A DNA stretch of 22,791 nucleotides from Kiritimatiellia bacterium (GTDB lineage: Bacteria; Verrucomicrobiota; Kiritimatiellia; RFP12; UBA1067): contig JAFVCR010000051.1 of NCBI GenBank assembly GCA_017479035.1, positions 1-22,791 of the forward strand. Reading direction: 5' to 3'. Under the pieces are notes generated by a model. That model saw only the letters and a list, made by a program, of their open reading frames with translations. It did not search any database and had not been told where the DNA came from. This document shows positions 18,522-22,791 of this stretch, piece by piece (the stretch's first letter is position 1; the number at the start of each line of letters is the position of its first letter). The translations under genes were made by a program, and so were the position numbers.

Positions 18522-18711
18522 TTCAAGGGCTTGAAATGAAAATTTAAGGGCTTAAAAATAAATTTCAAGGGCTTGAATTTACCATTTCAAGAGGTTAAAA
18601 TTTTATTTTAAGGGCTTGAAATTTTATTTTGACTGCTTGAATTGGTCATTTCAAGGGCTTGAAATTATTTTTTAAGGGCTTGAAATTCATTTGGAAGCCC
18701 TGGGTTGGCAT
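18522..18711. repeat. Palindromic tandem array: nine ~21-bp units in three 64-bp blocks
   Basis: The core is TTCAAGGGCTTGAA, with arms TTCAAG/CTTGAA around GG. Cores begin at 18522, 18543, 18564, 18586, 18607, 18628, 18650 and 18671, with steps of 21, 21, 22, 21, 21, 22 and 21. A degenerate ninth unit lies at 18691-18711. Every third step is 22, so the array is three 64-bp blocks; the third unit of each block ends in related sequence (TTTACCAT, TTGGTCAT, TTGGCAT). Linkers are AT-rich. It lies between the ends of two convergent operons, within the 3' untranslated region of the flippase transcript. Unit 2 changes both arms together (TTTAAG/CTTAAA), keeping the dyad. Confidence 0.9.
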
Positions 18712-18752
18712 GGAAAGAAGGGGGATAATTGTGAAGTAAATGCAGTGGGAGG

Positions 18753-20012
18753 TCATTCCCCGGAGCGGGAACGCGAGAGCGTGCGGAGGAAGGGAGAAAT
18801 CGCAAGGAGTTTGACGGCAGCGAATATGGCGGTGGCGGCGATGAAGCGGGGCATTGTCCAAGATCCCCATCGGGAGATGCTCCAGACGCATGCGAAGTAG
18901 ATTGTATGCAGGGCGGCCCAGGGGAAGAGAAAGAGGAAGGAATCCATTGCTACAAGAGCGTTTGCACCGCAAAGTGAGGTTACGGAGAGTGTTGCGACGA
19001 TGGTAAGTGCCACTAGGGAGGGAGTGTAGGATTGGTATAGTTCGCCGCCGGGGAGGATTGCGAGGATTGGTTTGCCGGCGAGAGCGAAAAAGGCGGCGAG
19101 GGCGCATCCTATGGCAAGCGAGAGCATCATGGCGCGGCGAACCGTGCGGAGGGTTTCGGCACCGGGGGCGGAGGCGGCGAAGGGGAAGATGACGGTGGAG
19201 AGGGTGAGGCCGGCGTAGGAGGCGATTTCTGAAAAGCGGGTGACCATGTAATATGCGGCAGAGTCGGCAGGGAGCATGCACTGGCGCACGGCGGTAGTTT
19301 CAAGAAGAGACTGGAAAGATTGCAGGGAGAGGAAAACGGCGGCGGCGGCGGCGAATGGGGCGATGGCGCACAGGCGCGTGCGCGTCCAAAAAGGCTTGGG
19401 GGGTGTTCTCATTTCGCGGCGGAGGGCGAAGATTGCGCCAGCGGCCATGATTGCGCCGGGCACGGCTTGGCCGGCGAAGTAGCCCGAAATGGCGCGCAGC
19501 GGCATGAGAAGGAGCATTGCGATAACGCGGGCAGGGGCGGAGATGAAACTGTAAAACGCCAAGGCTCCAAAGCGTTTTAGGCCGAGAAGGGAATTGGAAA
19601 ATACTGGAGCAAGTGCGCTTGAGAAGGCAGCGACCACGATGAGGAACGAGAGCGAGCCGGCTTCTATGCGCAAGCGTTCGAGAAATGCGGGGAAGAGGAG
19701 CTTCGTGGAGGCGATTGCTAGGACGAATACGCATCCTGCGGCGGCAAAGGTGCCGCGCAGGAGGGATTTGATTTCGCCGTAGGAGCCGGTGCGCGCGAGG
19801 GAGGCGAGTTGCTTCATGACGACGGTGGCGAAGATCCCAAATGGGAGAGCGAGCATGCCGGCAAAGGATGAGAGGGGGAGGACTGCGCCGAGTTCGTCGG
19901 GGGAGATGTATTTGGGGACGAGCCAAATGCCGGCAAAGGCATTTACCGCGTCGGCGGAACGCATGGCGATGAACATCACCAGCGACGAACTCCAGAAGCC
20001 TTTGGGTGTCAT
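18753..20012 (-). CDS. MOP-superfamily (Wzx/MATE-like) membrane flippase, 419 aa
   Basis: The protein is very hydrophobic with about 12 predicted membrane segments (for example FLIVVAAFSSALAPVFSNSL and AIGCALAAFFALAGKPILA). The layout and the mid-protein patterns such as FSNSLLGLKRFGALAFYSF resemble polysaccharide-biosynthesis flippases of the Wzx/MVF group, which move lipid-linked sugars across the inner membrane. The short loops and two similar halves fit this class. Its ATG overlaps the stop of the upstream protease gene as ATGA, so the two are translationally coupled. No glycosyltransferases or polymerase are adjacent, which leaves the substrate open. A multidrug exporter or another O-unit-like substrate cannot be excluded. 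Confidence 0.75.
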   Translation of the reverse strand: MTPKGFWSSSLVMFIAMRSADAVNAFAGIWLVPKYISPDELGAVLPLSSFAGMLALPFGIFATVVMKQLASLARTGSYGEIKSLLRGTFAAAGCVFVLAIASTKLLFPAFLERLRIEAGSLSFLIVVAAFSSALAPVFSNSLLGLKRFGALAFYSFISAPARVIAMLLLMPLRAISGYFAGQAVPGAIMAAGAIFALRREMRTPPKPFWTRTRLCAIAPFAAAAAVFLSLQSFQSLLETTAVRQCMLPADSAAYYMVTRFSEIASYAGLTLSTVIFPFAASAPGAETLRTVRRAMMLSLAIGCALAAFFALAGKPILAILPGGELYQSYTPSLVALTIVATLSVTSLCGANALVAMDSFLFLFPWAALHTIYFACVWSISRWGSWTMPRFIAATAIFAAVKLLAISPFLRTLSRSRSGE

Positions 20013-20887
20013 TGCAAAGAGGAGGGACGGAAGGAAAAGAATGGCATGGAAAGGTAGAGGTCGTAGCGGAGGAGGGTGTCGCTACCGATGGTGTCCTCGC
20101 GGCCGTCCATGATGAACGGGGCAAGGGAGAGGGGGGGGCCTTTGTCGAACGTGCCGGGGATGCCGGGGGTGCGGGGGGCGGTTTCGGAGCCGTTGATGCC
20201 GGTGGCGGTGTTCTCCTGGGATGGGGCGGCGGCGGCGGGCCAGTGGGAGGTGTTGAAGAATGTAAAGGAGCTGCCGCTGTCGACAAGGACGGGGAAGGCT
20301 TTGCGATGTTTCATCACGGGGAAAAGTACCGCTTCGGGGACAAGGGTTTTGCCTCGTTCATCGAAACCTACAAGGGCGGATGCGGAGGGGTTCAGGGTGA
20401 GCGTGGCGTTGCGAAGAGATAGGACAAGCGGCACTGCCGAGAGCACGTTCATGCCGAGAATGCCGTCCACGCGTTCGCCCACGGTGGCAGGCAGGAAGGA
20501 AAGATCCACGGCCATCGCGCCGAAAGAGCCGAATGATGCGTTGGCAAGGCTGAAAGAGGCAAGTTCGAAGAATCCCGGCTGTTCGTTGACGTTGGTTTCA
20601 CCCATGATTTCTACGGGGCGGACGGATTCGCGTTTGAGAGAATTGCGGACGAATGCGCGGTCGAACGTGGTGTGGGTGGCGCCGGTGTCGACAATGAGTC
20701 GGCAGGGGATGCCCTCGGCAATGGCATCGACCAGGATCATGCCGTTGTCTGCACGGACGGAGAGGGGAACGGCGGTTTCCGCAACGGGCGGCGCGGACGG
20801 CGCAAAGGGATTCTCCGCCAGCGCGGCCTGTGCCATGCCCGCAAGCGTTGCAAGCAAAATACCGCAAACTGCAAACTTCGTTTTCAT
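20009..20887 (-). CDS. Exported aspartic protease with two retropepsin-like units (292 aa)
   Basis: The ATG at 20887 is chosen because it gives a clean signal peptide (MKTKFAVCGILLATLAGMAQA) and because the -10 box lies between it and the alternative ATG at 20905. Two catalytic motifs are visible: VDTGATHTTF with D67 and VDSGSSFTFF with D203. Each is followed downstream by an Ile/Gly-Leu motif (GILGMNVLSAVPLVLSL at 142-158; TIGSDTLLRYDLYLSM at 266-281). That is the arrangement of retropepsin-like lobes repeated in one chain, so a single polypeptide could form a complete two-Asp active site. Residues 213-250 form a Pro/Ala/Gly-rich insertion in the second lobe. The protein is probably periplasmic. 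Its substrate is unknown; coupling to the flippase suggests a joint envelope role. Confidence 0.85.
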   Translation of the reverse strand: MKTKFAVCGILLATLAGMAQAALAENPFAPSAPPVAETAVPLSVRADNGMILVDAIAEGIPCRLIVDTGATHTTFDRAFVRNSLKRESVRPVEIMGETNVNEQPGFFELASFSLANASFGSFGAMAVDLSFLPATVGERVDGILGMNVLSAVPLVLSLRNATLTLNPSASALVGFDERGKTLVPEAVLFPVMKHRKAFPVLVDSGSSFTFFNTSHWPAAAAPSQENTATGINGSETAPRTPGIPGTFDKGPPLSLAPFIMDGREDTIGSDTLLRYDLYLSMPFFSFRPSSLQ

Positions 20888-20893
20888 GCACCG

Positions 20894-20902
20894 ATTATAC
20901 CA
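20894..20902 (-). promoter_or_regulatory. Extended -10 promoter predicting a leaderless protease mRNA
   Basis: On the minus strand TGGTATAAT reads as an extended -10 with TATAAT at 20899-20894. Only six bases separate it from the ATG at 20887, so the expected transcription start falls on, or within a base or two of, the A of that ATG. A -35 element at 20922-20917 would be TTTATT, a weak match. Confidence 0.6.
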
Positions 20903-20961
20903 CAAAAGAGGCGAATAATAAAGGACGAATTGAGCGGCTGCAATTTTTTTGAATTTACCTA

Positions 20962-20990
20962 TTGCAATCCGACCGATTTTGTGCTATACT
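20962..20990 (+). promoter_or_regulatory. Promoter of the Gly-Lys-Phe tRNA cluster
   Basis: TTGCAA at 20962-20967 and TATACT at 20985-20990 have a 17-bp spacer, and TGC precedes the -10 box. The start would be near 20997, about 19 nt before the first tRNA. It is divergent from the protease promoter, with about 60 bp between them. Confidence 0.7.
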
Positions 20991-21015
20991 ACTGGACGTT
21001 GTCACGACACCAAAA

Positions 21016-21091
21016 GCGAGCTTAACTCAGTTGGTAGAGTGCCACCTTGCCAAGGTGGTTGTCGAGGGTTCGAGTCCCTTAGCTCGCTCCA
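21016..21091 (+). tRNA. tRNA-Gly (anticodon GCC), CCA encoded
   Basis: The acceptor GCGAGCT pairs with AGCTCGC. The anticodon arm is CCACC-TTGCCAA-GGTGG, giving GCC (Gly). The T-loop TTCGAGT is normal. CCA is encoded at 21089-21091. First of three closely spaced tRNAs. Confidence 0.96.
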
Positions 21092-21120
21092 ATTTTTAGC
21101 GTGAAATGACACACCAGGAT

Positions 21121-21196
21121 GGGAGCGTAGCTCAGTTGGTAGAGCAAGAGACTCTTAATCTCTGGGTCCAGGGTCCGAATCCCTGCGCTCCTACCA
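21121..21196 (+). tRNA. tRNA-Lys (anticodon CTT) with unusual T-loop, CCA encoded
   Basis: The acceptor GGGAGCG pairs with CGCTCCT, with a G-U at the first pair. The anticodon arm is AGAGA-CTCTTAA-TCTCT, giving CTT (Lys). The T-arm is CAGGG-TCCGAAT-CCCTG, so the base at position 55 is C instead of the near-invariant U (pseudouridine) that pairs with G18. All stems are intact. CCA is encoded at 21194-21196. Confidence 0.9.
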
Positions 21197-21209
21197 TCCG
21201 AGACCTTTT

Positions 21210-21285
21210 GGCTAGGTAGCTCAGTTGGTAGAGCAGCGGCCTGAAAAGCCGCGTGTCGCCGGTTCGAACCCGGCCTTGGCCACCA
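21210..21285 (+). tRNA. tRNA-Phe (anticodon GAA), CCA encoded
   Basis: The acceptor GGCTAGG pairs with CTTGGCC, with two G-U pairs. The anticodon arm is GCGGC-CTGAAAA-GCCGC, giving GAA (Phe). The T-loop TTCGAAC is canonical. CCA is encoded at 21283-21285. It is the last tRNA of the cluster, 13 nt after tRNA-Lys. Confidence 0.95.
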
Positions 21286-21487
21286 ATCCCAGATCAAACG
21301 GCGGATCGGCCATGATGCATTTCCCTAGCGTACCGACCTCGCATTCGTTCAACTCGTACCATATCTTGGCGAGCGCGGCGATCCTTTCCGCATAGAAGTC
21401 CTGCAAGTCCACTACGCACCGCACCTCGTTGCGGATGTCAAGGGGGATGGGCGGCGCATAACCTCCCCGTCCGTCCAAGGCTTGCAC
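21221..21487 (-). pseudogene. Possible gene remnant running into tRNA-Phe
   Basis: A minus-strand frame starts at a GTG at 21487. It reads protein-like sequence (DIRNEVRCVVDLQDFYAERI, then AALAKIWYELNECEVG) for about 65 residues, then continues as the antisense translation of tRNA-Phe and stops inside it. The first part has a helical, balanced composition unlike the shadow frames nearby. I do not recognise a family. A gene tail placed against the 3' end of a tRNA would fit an old integration remnant, but no integrase or duplicated tRNA end is visible. It may also be a chance ORF. Confidence 0.25.
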
Positions 21488-21673
21488 CCGTTTGGTTGCG
21501 ATGGCCTACATTATGCCAGGAACCGGCATCTGGCACAATGGCGGTGCCAGATTTCACACTTATCCCGGATATGCATTTGAGCCAATAAAATAAGGGAAAA
21601 ATATATTCCGAGAATAGAGAAAAAAGAGGGGAGCCTTTTTTCCGAATACGCTATAATAGCGTTGCACATAATG
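21488..21673. other. Non-coding gap with hairpin and palindromic TATAAT
   Basis: A perfect 9-bp hairpin ATCTGGCAC / GTGCCAGAT with a 7-nt loop lies at 21528-21552; it lacks a T-run and could mark the 3' end of the tRNA transcript. A TATAAT at 21652-21657 is embedded in a 13-bp palindrome CGCTATAATAGCG, without a good -35 or TGn, and only repeats follow. AAAAAAG/CTTTTTT flank a short loop at 21620-21641. No gene is seen here. Confidence 0.4.
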
Positions 21674-21933
21674 TAGTTTGCAGTTTGCAGTGTGCAGTTT
21701 GCAGTGTGAAAATGCAATCAACGCAGAGGCGCAGAGGAGCAGCGATTCGAGAGAGAGTGTACTGTGGGGACGCGGGCGTCTCGCCCGCAGTCAGTAGTTT
21801 GCAGTGTGCAGTTTGCAGTTTTTGGTAGCAATGTCAACCCCCACTGTGTACTGTGGGGACGCGGGCGTCTCGCCCGCGGAGGGTTTGCAGTGTGCAGTTA
21901 TGGACGCGGCGCGACAACTGCACACTGCAAACT
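21674..21933. repeat. Second dispersed-repeat island: GCAGTTT arrays and two 32-bp palindromic repeats
   Basis: AGTTTGCAG/GTGTGCAGTT arrays occur at 21674-21708, 21795-21820 and 21884-21899, and in inverted orientation at 21916-21933. The arms TTTGCAGTGTGCAGTT (21884-21899) and AACTGCACACTGCAAA (21916-21931) form a perfect 16-bp inverted repeat. Two direct copies of the 32-mer GTACTGTGGGGACGCGGGCG plus TCTCGCCCGCGG lie at 21759-21790 and 21848-21879 (one base differs), the same element as in the island at 8522-8631. CGCAGAGGCGCAGAGG at 21722-21737 is another common dispersed type. No gene is present. Confidence 0.8.
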
Positions 21934-21990
21934 ATTTCGGTAATCCAAAAATCCGGGATAAGCGGTGGTATTCGGCAGGTGGGATTTCCA

Positions 21991-22019
21991 TTGCGCGGGT
22001 TAGGTGAATTTGGTATAAT
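21991..22019 (+). promoter_or_regulatory. Extended -10 promoter of the partial right-edge gene
   Basis: TGGTATAAT (TATAAT at 22014-22019) has a poor -35, TTGCGC, at 21991-21996 with a 17-bp spacer. The expected start near 22026 would give a leader of about 26 nt that contains AAGGGA at 22038-22043, eight bases before the ATG. Confidence 0.6.
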
Positions 22020-22051
22020 ATCCGTGTTGACTAAAATAAGGGATTTGGGCT

Positions 22052-22791
22052 ATGGCCAGAATCGTTCGCATTTTCCATCGCATGGCTCTTATGCTCGCTT
22101 TTGTTGCGGCGTTCGTAGCATTTGCGCTGGACTACACGCTTGTGGACGTTTCTGTGGAGCCGCCGGAAGTCGTATCCGTCTCCGGCTGCGTGGCGGACTG
22201 CATAAGAACCGGCGAAGGACTTATGTTGATGCTGGATGCCAGAGAGGATGTATGGCTATTCTTTTCGGGGCTGCCGGACGGCGAGGATATTGGCTACTCG
22301 CTTTTGGCTGCGGACGGGACTGTTCTGGCGCAAGGCGAGGGTTGCTATCTGCCGATAGAGGAGTATCCTTCGGCGGTTGCAGCCGAGATATATTCGCTCT
22401 CCGGCGAGGCGGACTGGAGCGAAGTTTCCGAAGTGCATGCCAAGATCGCTACAGATGTCGCTAGGTCAAGAACATCGGCTCTGCGCATCGCTTCGTCCGA
22501 ATCCGGGCGGATGGCATCGGCAAAATCGTCCGCACAGGGCACCGTCATGGCCGAAGACTCCGGCTTCATTCTTCTCGACGGATCGCCTGTGCCGCTCACG
22601 CTTAATCCCGGCACAATGTATGCCTCGGACTCCGTTGCCGGTCTTTCTCCGGAAAATACGACAACAAACATAGTCTCCATCGACGATATGCTCGTCTCTG
22701 GCAATTTCCCCGGACACGGGGCATTCTCGCTGACGGCATCCGGCTACGTCTACGTTTCTGCCGGAGAGAGTTTCATGGTTGGTGCGGACGA
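22052..22791 (+). CDS. Exported or membrane-anchored protein of unknown function, partial (246 aa visible)
   Basis: The frame from the ATG at 22052 stays open to the window edge, so the C-terminus is missing. AAGGGA eight bases upstream and the extended -10 promoter support the start. The N-terminus MARIVRIFHRMALMLAFVAA continues as FVAFALDY, a basic region then a hydrophobic segment, so it is a signal peptide or anchor. Residues 30-130 look beta-rich (EDVWLFFSGLPDGEDIGYSL), followed by a Ser/Ala-rich helical stretch at about 130-170 and more beta sequence. I do not recognise a domain. It may be the N-terminus of another large secreted protein. Confidence 0.8.
   Translation, partial: MARIVRIFHRMALMLAFVAAFVAFALDYTLVDVSVEPPEVVSVSGCVADCIRTGEGLMLMLDAREDVWLFFSGLPDGEDIGYSLLAADGTVLAQGEGCYLPIEEYPSAVAAEIYSLSGEADWSEVSEVHAKIATDVARSRTSALRIASSESGRMASAKSSAQGTVMAEDSGFILLDGSPVPLTLNPGTMYASDSVAGLSPENTTTNIVSIDDMLVSGNFPGHGAFSLTASGYVYVSAGESFMVGAD

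Noticed and set aside
18522..18711. CRISPR array
   Set aside because: Units are 14 bp with 7-8 bp AT-rich linkers; CRISPR repeats and spacers are each over 20 bp, and no cas gene is present.
18646..19281. 211-residue minus-strand frame ending in FKPLK repeats
   Set aside because: It is a shadow of the flippase; the 22-bp steps in the array break the reading frame, so the repeats are not a coding heptad.
20006..20918. Plus-strand frames opposite the aspartic protease
   Set aside because: Low-complexity Gly/Arg frames; the minus strand has the signal peptide, both catalytic motifs and the promoter.
21079..21297. 72-residue minus-strand ORF
   Set aside because: It is the antisense translation of tRNA-Lys and tRNA-Phe (the familiar GFEPATRGF/RPGSNRRHA-type artefact).
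21652..21657. TATAAT as a functional promoter
   Set aside because: It lacks a -35 box and TGn, sits in a palindrome, and only repeats follow; not listed as a promoter.

Overview
The window looks like part of a chromosome from a free-living or gut-associated member of the PVC group. Kiritimatiellae or another Verrucomicrobiota-like lineage is my best guess. This is an inference from style, not from a marker gene: giant secreted LamG proteins, a short SHD1-like protein, a thrombospondin-3/EF-like calcium loop protein, many GTG or SD-poor starts, and dispersed palindromic repeats in nearly every intergenic gap. Coding density is high, and most large overlapping frames are GC-driven shadows of real genes.

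Layout, left to right. (1) 1-9866, plus strand: a secretion-type cluster. It holds a 2769-residue LamG protein whose C-terminal third is built like the pore-forming/TcB-binding end of Tc-toxin A subunits, then an exported protein with an EF-like calcium loop, then a small exported SHD1-like protein. The first two genes each begin inside the right end of the same intergenic repeat module; the copy between them is a nested palindromic island of about 270 bp. (2) 9867-11949: a repeat-bearing gap, a consensus promoter, tRNA-Gln(CUG), an intrinsic terminator, a sugar-phosphate nucleotidyltransferase and a ComF-family phosphoribosyltransferase. (3) 12071-18445: a two-gene operon for extracellular glycan work, made of a beta-rich surface or secreted protein and a GH81 endo-beta-1,3-glucanase carrying two F5/8-type C (discoidin-like) domains. 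It ends in a strong hairpin. (4) 18522-18711: an AT-rich array of nine palindromic units at about 21-bp spacing, arranged as three 64-bp higher-order repeats. (5) 20887 down to 18753, minus strand: an exported aspartic protease with two catalytic motifs, overlapping by ATGA with a 12-TM-like MOP/Wzx-type flippase. The promoter position predicts a leaderless mRNA. (6) 20962-21285: a divergent promoter and a Gly-Lys-Phe tRNA cluster. The tRNA-Lys has C where nearly all elongator tRNAs have U55. (7) 21286-22010: a low-confidence minus-strand ORF running into tRNA-Phe, then a second repeat island. (8) 22052 to the right edge: the start of an exported or anchored protein of unknown function, cut by the window end.

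How it may fit together: the glucanase operon points to use of laminarin, callose or fungal beta-1,3-glucan. The flippase could export lipid-linked sugars and the nucleotidyltransferase could supply activated sugar for a surface polysaccharide, though they are not in one operon. The strongest candidate for something not well described is the first cluster: a giant exported LamG/TcA-like protein with two small exported companions, whose starts are supplied by a mobile-looking repeat. All family assignments come from motif recognition by eye; no database search was run.
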